From the NCBI RefSeq assembly GCF_022867805.1, contig NZ_JALIFO010000014.1, positions 1-64,000 on the forward strand: a DNA stretch of 64,000 nt. Reading direction: 5' to 3'. Both the position numbers and the translations under genes were made by a program. The first letter of the stretch is position 1. Each line of letters starts with the position of its first letter. The notes under the pieces are model-generated. The model made no database searches, was not told the origin of the DNA, and worked only from the letters and a program-made list of their open reading frames with translations. This stretch comes from Cuneatibacter sp. NSJ-177. GTDB lineage: Bacteria; Bacillota; Clostridia; Lachnospirales; Lachnospiraceae. Positions 41,664 through 49,417 of this stretch are shown in pieces.

Positions 41664-42593
41664 TTAAACCAGATAACCTTCCGTGGATAAATACCGCTCC
41701 CCGGAATCCGGCAGAATCACCACGATCCGCTTTCCTTTGTTTTCCGGCCGTTCCGCCAGCTTCAAGGCAGCCCAGAGGGCGGCTCCCCCGGAAATCCCAA
41801 TCAAAATGCCTTCTTTTCTGGAGAACAGGCGGCCCGTCTCGTAAGCATCCTCCCCGCCGACGGGTATGATCTCATCGTACAACTCCGTATCCAAAATCTC
41901 CGGAACAAAGCCCGCGCCGATTCCCTGCAGCTTGTGAGGGCCTGCCTGCCCGCCGGAGAGCACCGCAGAATCCGAAGGTTCCACGCCCACCACTTGGATC
42001 GAGGGTTTTTGCTCCTTCAGGTATCTTCCGGTTCCGGTCAGCGTACCGCCGGTGCCAACCCCCGCCACCAGAAAATCCACGGTTCCCTCCGTGTCCTCCC
42101 AGATTTCCGGTCCCGTGGATCCATAATGGGCCGCCGGGTTGGCCGGGTTGATAAACTGGCCGGGCAGAAAGGCTCCGGGAATCTCCTTCTCCAGTTCCTC
42201 TGCCTTGGCGATGGCTCCTGCCATGCCTTTCTCTCCAGGCGTCAGAACGATCTCCGCCCCATAGGCCTTTAGAAGATTTCTGCGCTCAACACTCATGGTA
42301 TCCGGCATGGTAAAAATCGCCCGGTAGCCCTTGGATGCGGCCAGCGCAGCCAGGCCGATGCCGGTGTTCCCGCTGGTAGGCTCAATGATCACGGCGCCGG
42401 GGGCAAGCTTTCCCTCCCGCTCCGCCTGAAGGATCATAGAAGCCGCCACCCGGTCTTTGCTGCTCCCGGCAGGGTTTTGGCATTCCAGCTTTACCAGGAT
42501 CGTCGCTTTCGCCTTGGTTTCCCGCTCAAAATTGGCAGGCTCTAAAATGGGAGTGTGGCCGATCAGATCCATGAGGTTTTTTGCTATTTTCAT
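41664..42593 (-). CDS. cysK: Cysteine synthase A (O-acetylserine sulfhydrylase)
   Basis: 309 aa, standard CysK. The PLP lysine lies in NPAGSSKDRVAASMI (about residue 42), with TSGNTGIGLA, GVGTGGTLTGTGRYL and GISGGAALWAALK. Makes cysteine from O-acetylserine and sulfide. It is divergent from the second ridA; a -10-like TAGAAT (42657-42662) lies upstream. Confidence 0.96.
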   Translation of the reverse strand: MKIAKNLMDLIGHTPILEPANFERETKAKATILVKLECQNPAGSSKDRVAASMILQAEREGKLAPGAVIIEPTSGNTGIGLAALAASKGYRAIFTMPDTMSVERRNLLKAYGAEIVLTPGEKGMAGAIAKAEELEKEIPGAFLPGQFINPANPAAHYGSTGPEIWEDTEGTVDFLVAGVGTGGTLTGTGRYLKEQKPSIQVVGVEPSDSAVLSGGQAGPHKLQGIGAGFVPEILDTELYDEIIPVGGEDAYETGRLFSRKEGILIGISGGAALWAALKLAERPENKGKRIVVILPDSGERYLSTEGYLV

Positions 42594-42710
42594 GATAGTT
42601 CCTTTCTGTGTGGGTTTAGGCGCGGATTTCCCGATAGACAGATTCCGCTAAAAGCTATTCTAACACAAAGAAAAACGTTCGAAAAGAGGAATTCGCGGGA
42701 AGGGCCGCAA

Positions 42711-42739
42711 TTGACAATTAGCCGGGGATGTGCTATTTT
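42711..42739 (+). promoter_or_regulatory. Promoter of the second ridA
   Basis: Perfect TTGACA, 17-nt spacer, TATTTT with an upstream TGC (extended -10), 34 nt before the ridA start. Confidence 0.75.
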
Positions 42740-42772
42740 AGGGGTAGTCTACATAGAAGGGAGATTATTCTC

Positions 42773-43147
42773 ATGTTTGAAGTTACAAATACGAAAAACG
42801 CTCCGGCTGCAATCGGCCCTTACTCTCAGGCAATCGCCATGGGAAATCTGCTGTTTACATCGGGCCAGATCCCGCTGGATCCTCAGACCGGCGAGGTAGC
42901 CGGCACGACGATTGCCGAGCAGGCAGAACAGGTTATGAAGAATCTGGGCGCTGTCCTTGCCGCCAATGGAATCGGCTATGAGAACACGATCAAGACCACC
43001 TGTTTCCTGGCGGATATGAGCGATTTCGGCGTGTTTAACGAAGTGTACGCCAAGTATTTCACCGGCAAACCGGCCCGCTCCTGCGTGGCGGTAAAGCAGC
43101 TGCCGAAGGGCGTGCTCTGCGAAGTGGAATTGATCGCAGCGAAATAA
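42773..43147 (+). CDS. ridA: RidA family enamine/imine deaminase, second copy
   Basis: 124 aa from ATG at 42773 (AGGGAG 9 nt upstream). Canonical motifs: GPYSQAIAMGNLLFTSGQIPLDPQTGE, EQAEQVMKNLGAVL, KTTCFLADMSDFGVFNEVYAKYF and PARSCVAVKQLPKGVLCEVE. It is closer to housekeeping RidA than the pathway copy at 26588-26968. It probably detoxifies 2-aminoacrylate and fits next to cysteine synthase. Single-gene unit with its own promoter and terminator. Confidence 0.95.
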   Translation: MFEVTNTKNAPAAIGPYSQAIAMGNLLFTSGQIPLDPQTGEVAGTTIAEQAEQVMKNLGAVLAANGIGYENTIKTTCFLADMSDFGVFNEVYAKYFTGKPARSCVAVKQLPKGVLCEVELIAAK

Positions 43148-43163
43148 GCGATATTGCAATCGA

Positions 43164-43214
43164 GAGGCGGCGCGCCTATCTTCCCGCGTGGATGATAGGC
43201 GCGCCGCCTCTTTT
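43164..43214 (+). terminator. Terminator after the second ridA
   Basis: Very strong GC-rich stem GAGGCGGCGCGCC / GGCGCGCCGCCTC followed by TTTT. Confidence 0.92.
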
Positions 43215-43257
43215 ACAACTGAATCCCGTTGTGCTTTCGCCAACCAGGCGGTCCTGT

Positions 43258-44763
43258 TTAATCCAAATGAATCTCCGCCAGCTCCTTCGGCGGAATCGCT
43301 TTCGTCGAATCCTTCACCGACTTTTTAATGGCCTGGGAGGCTTTGTTGATCGGGAGGACGGTCCCGGCTCCGGCTACACAGCCGCCGGGACAGCCCATGC
43401 CCTCGATCAGGCAGCCGTCCATCTTCCCGGCCTTGGCCATCATCAGGATTTTCCGGCACTCGGCCAGCCCCTCGGCGTGTTCGATGTTCACATCCACGCC
43501 CGGATAATAAGCGTTGACGCACTTCTCGATGGCTTCCGCCACGCCGCCGGCCACCGCGTAGCCGCGGCCGGCTCCGGTCGCATCGTGAAGCTCCACCTCT
43601 TTGTCGTAGCTGCTCATATCAATTCCCTTGGCCTCAAAGATTGCGTCCAGCTCTTCAAAGGTGATGACAAAATCCACATCGCTGCGAACGCTGCGGCGGG
43701 ACGCCTCCAGCTTTTTGGAAGCGCAGGGCCCGATGAATACAACGCGGGCATTCGGATGTTTCTGCTTGATGGTTCTCGCCGTGGCCACCATCGGGGTCAG
43801 GGCGTTGGAGATTTTATCGATCATCTCCGGAAAGTACACCTTTGCCAGCATGGACCAGGACGGACAGCAGGAAGTCAAAAGGAACGGCAGATCTCCGTTT
43901 ACCACTTCCTCCACATAATGGCGGGCTTCCGTGGCGGCTCCCATGTCGGCTCCAAGAGCCACCTCGTAGACTTCGGAAAAGCCCAGCTCCATCAGAGCAG
44001 CCTTGACCCTCTTCGGGCTTCCGTGGGGGCCGAACTGGCCCACGATGGCCGGGGCTACCTCCGCCACAATCTCACCACCCTCTTTCAATGCGCGGATCAG
44101 CTGGAAAATCTGAGACTTGTCCGCAATGGCTCCGAACGGACAGTTCACCATACACATACCGCAGGAAACGCACCGGTCCGGATTGATGTAGGCCCGTCCC
44201 AGATCATCGCTCTCAATGGCGTTGACCCCACAGGCCTCGGCACAGGGGCGGATCTCGTGAGCGATGGCGTCATAAGGGCAGGCCGCCTTGCACTTGCCGC
44301 ATTTGATGCACTTATCCTGGTCGATGCAGGAACGGCCGTTCACGATGGAAATCGCGCCCTTCGGGCAGACTTCCACGCAAGGGTGGGCCACACAGCCGCG
44401 GCAGTTGTTCGTCACCTTGTATTCATTGGCCGTGCAGGCGTCGCAAGCCGATGGAATAACCTGCATCAGAGGGGGCTCATAGTATTTTTCGGAAATATTG
44501 CTCTCATCCAGTCCCGCAGTCAGATGGACCGGCGCATCCTCCGGCCGAAGGCTCATCCCCATAGCCAGACGCACCCGCTCCGAAGAAATGGCGCGCTCCC
44601 GCCAGATGCTCTCCCGGTACTGGGGTTCGTCTCCCGGAGTAATTTTATAAGGAATTGCCTCAATGTCGTCGTTGAGATTGGTGGACTCAAACGCCACACG
44701 GGCAACTTCGGTAAACACTTGTTTTCTCAACCGCTTCACCGCGGTATCCAAACCTCGAATCAT
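43258..44763 (-). CDS. [FeFe] hydrogenase, monomeric, group-B-like
   Basis: 501 aa. Several Fe-S motifs come first: CDACTANEYKVTNNCRGCVAHPC, CIKCGKCKAACPYDAI and CVSCGMCMVNCPFGAI. The H-cluster domain follows: L1 TSCCPSWSML, L2 IGPCASKKLEA and L3 EGMGCPGGCVAGAG. The usual L2 MPC and L3 MAC of group A are replaced by GPC and MGC, which points to the poorly characterised group B. It probably couples ferredoxin to H2, or senses H2. ATG at 44763 has GGAGGAG upstream. Confidence 0.9.
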   Translation of the reverse strand: MIRGLDTAVKRLRKQVFTEVARVAFESTNLNDDIEAIPYKITPGDEPQYRESIWRERAISSERVRLAMGMSLRPEDAPVHLTAGLDESNISEKYYEPPLMQVIPSACDACTANEYKVTNNCRGCVAHPCVEVCPKGAISIVNGRSCIDQDKCIKCGKCKAACPYDAIAHEIRPCAEACGVNAIESDDLGRAYINPDRCVSCGMCMVNCPFGAIADKSQIFQLIRALKEGGEIVAEVAPAIVGQFGPHGSPKRVKAALMELGFSEVYEVALGADMGAATEARHYVEEVVNGDLPFLLTSCCPSWSMLAKVYFPEMIDKISNALTPMVATARTIKQKHPNARVVFIGPCASKKLEASRRSVRSDVDFVITFEELDAIFEAKGIDMSSYDKEVELHDATGAGRGYAVAGGVAEAIEKCVNAYYPGVDVNIEHAEGLAECRKILMMAKAGKMDGCLIEGMGCPGGCVAGAGTVLPINKASQAIKKSVKDSTKAIPPKELAEIHLD

Positions 44764-44796
44764 GTATGCTCCTCCTTTTTCTTTTAATCCTTACCT

Positions 44797-44825
44797 AGGA
44801 TACGACATATTAAGCCGATTGACAA
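44797..44825 (-). promoter_or_regulatory. Promoter of the group-B-like hydrogenase
   Basis: Minus strand TTGTCA, 17-nt spacer, TATCCT, 34 nt upstream of the hydrogenase ATG. Confidence 0.6.
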
Positions 44826-44902
44826 GATATTTTTTGCAGCAGGCCGGGAGCCCGGCGAACTCCCCAACAAACAGAATGGATATTTCGTACCGCTGCTTTC
44901 AC

Positions 44903-46366
44903 CTAATATTTTTCTGGGATCCGAATATTTGCTGCATAATTTAATTTGTATTTTTCTACCATATGCTTTTTTGTACGGCCTAAAATGTAACGGTAGCAAT
45001 CTGCCATCCCATCTGCAAAAGAACATACGTTGCCATCCTTTAACTGAAGAAGCGCTGCAACGACTTGTTTGTTGAGATGCGGGATCGTGTGTCTTTTGGA
45101 CGGGTAATAAGCAAAATGGTGTCCCCATTCAAGAAGGCGATTGGTCTCCGATAAAATAATAAACAACGGTTCTAAAGCAGTATGTTCTAATATGGCTTTA
45201 AAAATATCCTCCAAATAGACCGTCCCGGGAGAAGTGAATTGATCTGCCAGCTTGTCCAATTCTTCTCTGGTGAACCTCGGAGCAGCTTCTAGCGCAGCCG
45301 GATAAATAATTAGCACCATTAGCTGCAGGGCATGAAGATAGCGCACTGCCTTTTCCGCATATCCGGAATTCAGAGCCAACTGATGAATTTTGGTATAATC
45401 CGGCTCAACAACGATAGTACCTTTTCCATTTAGTGTTTTTACGAAACCTCTTTGTTGGAGTTCGGACAATGCTTTTCTGACGGTCGATAAAGAGACACCA
45501 TACAGACGAGCCAGCTGCTTTTCATAGGGAAGATACATTCCAACAGGATATTCTCCAAGACCAATTTTTCGATTCAAGTCGTCAACGATTTTTGAGTGAT
45601 AGTAATCCTGACCGCGCAGGGGATTCCATGCAAACAACCCCCCGGTCTGTTCCGGACACATAGGCATCGTATCCGCCAAGTATTCTAATGTGTCTGCAAT
45701 AGAATTCGCAAGCCTATGATACAGATCTGATAATTGTTTGTGCTTCATGGGCGGATTCTTGCCTTTCAGCGCTTCTATCATAGTGCCTGTCCCAGATACG
45801 GAGCCCTGGAAAAAACGTTTAGAGAAATAGGGGCACTCTTCTGTAAAAAAGGCAATCTTCGTATAAAGACCAAAGGTAGAGTAAAGTTCGCCGAATAAGG
45901 AATTGCCGCTTGTTCTTAGTATGTCATAACCTAAATTAGCAGGGGGACGCCACCCGCCGGCGGAAAGCCCGAAGCGTGATACTTTCATAGCCTTCTTATA
46001 GTGAGGCATGATCTCGATATCGCAGCCCTGTGAAGAGAAAACCAAAATAGACGGCATAACGAGAGCCAAGGTTTGATATACCTGTAAAATACTATCTTTA
46101 TGCTTCAAAATGTCAAAACAAGCCCCCGATGTTTTAAGGGTATCTTTTCTTGAAACAACGATTGGAGCAAGACGAGGCTGGAGCTGAATCAAGCCTTCTT
46201 CCTGCAATGCGTTTAAGACACGATTAATCGTATATCTGCTTACATGAAATTGGCTGCATAACATCCTTGAGGATTGCAGGGAATTTCCAGGAAGTATCTG
46301 GCCCTCCAAAATGTACTGTTTCAATTCGTTATATACAAATGCAAATTTTGTTTCCTGCGGTTCCAT
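44903..46366 (-). CDS. Tandem GntR regulator with two winged-helix/effector halves
   Basis: 487 aa from ATG at 46366 (GGGAG 7 nt upstream). There are two GntR-type winged helices in one chain: residues about 6-72 (YNELKQYILEGQILPGNSLQ, FHVSRYTINRVLNALQEEGLI) and about 270-335 (IGLGEYPVGMYLPYEKQLARLYG, VSLSTVRKALSELQQRGFVK). Each is followed by about 150-190 helical residues resembling a ligand-binding domain. A normal GntR protein is half this size. It may bind two operator half-sites by itself. It lies between a hydrogenase and a divergent hybrid kinase and appears AT-richer than the rest of the window. Confidence 0.87.
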   Translation of the reverse strand: MEPQETKFAFVYNELKQYILEGQILPGNSLQSSRMLCSQFHVSRYTINRVLNALQEEGLIQLQPRLAPIVVSRKDTLKTSGACFDILKHKDSILQVYQTLALVMPSILVFSSQGCDIEIMPHYKKAMKVSRFGLSAGGWRPPANLGYDILRTSGNSLFGELYSTFGLYTKIAFFTEECPYFSKRFFQGSVSGTGTMIEALKGKNPPMKHKQLSDLYHRLANSIADTLEYLADTMPMCPEQTGGLFAWNPLRGQDYYHSKIVDDLNRKIGLGEYPVGMYLPYEKQLARLYGVSLSTVRKALSELQQRGFVKTLNGKGTIVVEPDYTKIHQLALNSGYAEKAVRYLHALQLMVLIIYPAALEAAPRFTREELDKLADQFTSPGTVYLEDIFKAILEHTALEPLFIILSETNRLLEWGHHFAYYPSKRHTIPHLNKQVVAALLQLKDGNVCSFADGMADCYRYILGRTKKHMVEKYKLNYAANIRIPEKY

Positions 46367-46388
46367 AACATATCTCCCATCTATCTGT

Positions 46389-46417
46389 ATTATAACATAA
46401 CCAGCCATTTGTGTCAG
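46389..46417 (-). promoter_or_regulatory. Promoter of the tandem GntR gene
   Basis: Minus strand CTGACA, 17-nt spacer, perfect TATAAT, 23 nt upstream of the ATG. Confidence 0.7.
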
Positions 46418-46461
46418 TATCAAAAAAGCCAACCTATATGCGCACCTGTCCAATATGGTTG

Positions 46462-46491
46462 TTGAAAACACAGTAAAATTGCCATTATAAT
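46462..46491 (+). promoter_or_regulatory. Promoter of the hybrid kinase gene
   Basis: TTGAAA, 18-nt spacer, perfect TATAAT. A direct repeat GTAAAATTG flanks the -10 box and could be a regulator site. About 150 nt of leader follow, without a visible gene. Confidence 0.6.
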
Positions 46492-46641
46492 ATTACCGTA
46501 AAATTGTTAGGAAAGAGATTGCGCATCAGGGAAAGAAGAAAAACCCAATTAGCGGCGATTCAGAAATGAATTGCACTCTTTGAAAGATATTCTGTAAGAT
46601 CAATCAGACGTCGGAATCCATAAGAGCAGCAAGGAGGAATC

Positions 46642-49206
46642 ATGCTGGCAGGAAAATACAAGAAAAAGAATCCTACCACACAATTTTTAATATGGAGTTT
46701 CATTGTACTTTTTATCTTTAGTATTGCCAATTTCAGCCTGCTCGGAATTTATATGAATCAAGAGAGCAGAAAAACCATTTATAAAGTCGGGGAAATCTAC
46801 ATGTCCGGACTGAATGAACAAATATCCAGACACTTTGAAAGCGTAATTTCATTGCGTTTTGACCAAGTCAGCGGCATTGTATCCGTCGTTCCGGCAGATA
46901 AAAATGCGAAAGAGAACTTATATGAGGAACTTGTTTACAGGGCTCAAGTCAGGAATTTTGACTATTTAGCCCTTTGTTCTGCCGAGGGAGACTTCGAAAC
47001 GCTTTACGGCCAGCCAATACAGCCGCTTAATCCGGCACTTTTCGCAGAAGCCTTGACAGCAGGGGAGCAACGAGTTGCTGTAGGTGTAGATTCCGCTGGA
47101 AATGAAGTGGTATTGTTTGGTGTCCAAGTTGCTTATCCCATGCAGAATGGCGATATGAGTAATGGCTTGGTAGCAGCCGTTCCGATCGAGTATGTCACCA
47201 AATTTCTTTCACTAAAGAGCGAAGGGCAGTTGCTGTATTATCACATTGTCCGGCCAAATGGAAGTTTTATCTTAAAAAATCCCAACACGGAATTGTGGGA
47301 TTTTTTTAATCAGATACAAAAGCAGCTCGATCCTGCAACAAAGAACCTTTCTGCTGAAAATCCCATAAAAGAGTTTGGCGATGCACTGAAATCCCGTAAA
47401 GAATATGCTGCAACTCTTGACGTGGACGGTGGAAAAGTACAAATATACGGCATACCATTATCTTGTTCCGAGTGGTATCTGGTATCGGTAATGCCTTACG
47501 GAATATTGGACGATACCATAAACAGTCTGGGCGGGAAACGCATGGTCATGACGTTGCTGTCTTGTACTTCTGTTTTAATCATTCTGACATTGATTTTTCT
47601 CCGATATTTTTCTATGACGCGCTCTCAATTACAGGAACTGGAGAAAGCCCATCAGACTGCGCTGAAAGCAAGCAAAGCAAAAAGTGAATTTTTAGCGAAT
47701 ATCAGCCATGACATCCGTACGCCCATGAATGCAATCGTAGGGATGACCGCGATTGCGGCAGCCCACATAGATGACCGGGAACAGATACAAAATTGTCTGA
47801 AAAAAATTACACGGTCGAGTAAACATCTATTGGGATTGATCAATGATGTTTTGGATATGTCCAAAATTGAAAGCGGAAAATTAACTTTAACAAATGATCA
47901 GATCTCTCTAAAAGAGGTTGTGGACGGAATTGTTGGCATCATGCAGCCACAGGTAAAGGCAAAGAAGCAAACCTTTGACATACATATAGAAAATATCTTA
48001 ACGGAAAATGTTTGGTGCGACGGCGTTCGTTTGAATCAGGTCCTTCTAAATCTTTTATCTAACGCAACGAAGTATACGCCGGAGGGCGGTTCCATACGCT
48101 TATCCCTCTCTGAAGAAAAATCTCCGAGAGGCGAAAACCATGTCCGAATTCATATCCATGTAAAGGATAATGGAATTGGGATGTCACCGGACTTTTTGAA
48201 AATAATATATGAATCCTATAGCCGTGCGGATGGAGCCAGAATACATAAAACGGAGGGTTCCGGTTTGGGGATGGCAATCACCAAGTACATTGTGGACACA
48301 ATGGGCGGAACCATTGATGTGAGTAGCGAACTTGATAAGGGTACAGAATTTCATGTCACGTTTGATCTTGAAAAAGCTCCTTCGAGGGAAGTGGATCTGC
48401 TTCTCCCTCCCTGGAATATGCTGGTGGTTGACGACGATGACTTGTTCTGCCAAACGACCATAGATACACTAAAATCCATTGGTATCAAAGCGGATTTTTG
48501 CCTCAGCGGAGAAGAGGCCACAGAGCTTATAATACAGCGCCACAAACAGGGAGTTGAGTATCAAATCATTCTCTTGGATTGGAAATTACCTGATATGAAT
48601 GGCATTCAGGCAGCAAAAGAGATCCGGCGTAATTTAGGTGATGATGTGCCGATTCTACTGATTTCTGCATACGACTGGAGTGAATTTGAATCGGAAGCCC
48701 GCAAAGCCGGGATTCGTGGTTTTATATCCAAACCACTGTTTCGGTCCACACTGTTTTATGCTTTGCGCCAATATATGGGCGATGAAACACCACAAAACCA
48801 AACGCCGGAACAGAATTTTGATTTGTCCGGACGCCGGATCCTGCTCGCCGAGGATAATGAACTCAACTGGGAGGTCGCAAATGAATTGTTGTCCGACATG
48901 GGCGCAAAACTTGATTGGGCGGAAGACGGTCAGATTTGCCTGGAGAAATTCCAAAAATCACCGGAGGGATTCTACGATGTTATTCTTATGGATATACGGA
49001 TGCCGCATATGACAGGTTATGAGGCTGCAACAGCCATTCGGGGACTGAATCGTCCGGATGCTCGATCGGTTCCGATCATTGCTATGAGTGCAGATGTTTT
49101 TTCTGATGACATACAGCATTGTTTGAAGTGCGGCATGAACGCTCATATCGCGAAGCCTATCAATATCATAGAATTAACCCGCTTATTAATAAAAACTTTC
49201 GTATAG
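46642..49206 (+). CDS. Hybrid sensor histidine kinase with two receiver domains
   Basis: 854 aa. Transmembrane helix at about 14-36 (FLIWSFIVLFIFSIANFSLLGI), an extracytoplasmic Cache-like sensor to about 295, a second helix (MTLLSCTSVLIILTLIFLRYF), HisKA with FLANISHDIRTPMNAIVG (phospho-His), HATPase (NLLSNATKYTPEGG, GSGLGMAITKYIV) and two receivers (ILLDWKLPDMNG and ILMDIRMPHMTGYEA supplying the phospho-Asp). No Hpt or output domain, so the final partner is elsewhere. Divergent from the tandem GntR gene and AT-richer by eye than neighbours. AAGGAGG before ATG. Confidence 0.94.
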   Translation: MLAGKYKKKNPTTQFLIWSFIVLFIFSIANFSLLGIYMNQESRKTIYKVGEIYMSGLNEQISRHFESVISLRFDQVSGIVSVVPADKNAKENLYEELVYRAQVRNFDYLALCSAEGDFETLYGQPIQPLNPALFAEALTAGEQRVAVGVDSAGNEVVLFGVQVAYPMQNGDMSNGLVAAVPIEYVTKFLSLKSEGQLLYYHIVRPNGSFILKNPNTELWDFFNQIQKQLDPATKNLSAENPIKEFGDALKSRKEYAATLDVDGGKVQIYGIPLSCSEWYLVSVMPYGILDDTINSLGGKRMVMTLLSCTSVLIILTLIFLRYFSMTRSQLQELEKAHQTALKASKAKSEFLANISHDIRTPMNAIVGMTAIAAAHIDDREQIQNCLKKITRSSKHLLGLINDVLDMSKIESGKLTLTNDQISLKEVVDGIVGIMQPQVKAKKQTFDIHIENILTENVWCDGVRLNQVLLNLLSNATKYTPEGGSIRLSLSEEKSPRGENHVRIHIHVKDNGIGMSPDFLKIIYESYSRADGARIHKTEGSGLGMAITKYIVDTMGGTIDVSSELDKGTEFHVTFDLEKAPSREVDLLLPPWNMLVVDDDDLFCQTTIDTLKSIGIKADFCLSGEEATELIIQRHKQGVEYQIILLDWKLPDMNGIQAAKEIRRNLGDDVPILLISAYDWSEFESEARKAGIRGFISKPLFRSTLFYALRQYMGDETPQNQTPEQNFDLSGRRILLAEDNELNWEVANELLSDMGAKLDWAEDGQICLEKFQKSPEGFYDVILMDIRMPHMTGYEAATAIRGLNRPDARSVPIIAMSADVFSDDIQHCLKCGMNAHIAKPINIIELTRLLIKTFV

Positions 49207-49216
49207 ATCCGGCCCT

Positions 49217-49246
49217 AAAAACGCGTGTCTGGCGGCACGCGTTTTT
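49217..49246. terminator. Bidirectional terminator after the hybrid kinase
   Basis: Stem AAAAACGCGTG / CACGCGTTTTT with an 8-nt loop; T5 on each strand. Confidence 0.9.
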
Positions 49247-49276
49247 ATAATTATCGCCACTTTTTACGAAGAAGAA

Positions 49277-49312
49277 AAGCAGCATAACATACTCTCGTAC
49301 ATTACGCTGCTT
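49277..49312 (-). terminator. Terminator after the group A hydrogenase gene
   Basis: Minus strand AAGCAGCGTAAT / ATGTTATGCTGCTT-type stem followed by TTTTCTT, about 105 nt past the hydrogenase stop. With the neighbouring bidirectional hairpin it gives double insulation. Confidence 0.65.
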
Positions 49313-49417
49313 CCTACAAATCTAAAAAATTTTCTTAACAGGCTCCCTCAAGACTTGCGGATACAGCCTGATTCTCTCCGAAATCTCTCCCCTCCGGAGA
49401 TTTTCCGCTTTCTCTTC

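Noticed and set aside
43192-44787. 531-codon plus-strand open frame opposite the group-B-like hydrogenase
   Set aside because: It lies antisense to a gene with many conserved Fe-S motifs, has low-complexity His/Arg-rich translation and no ribosome binding site. Similar long antisense frames occur at 2067-3344, 23210-24868 and 49355-51040; all are shadows of high-GC genes.
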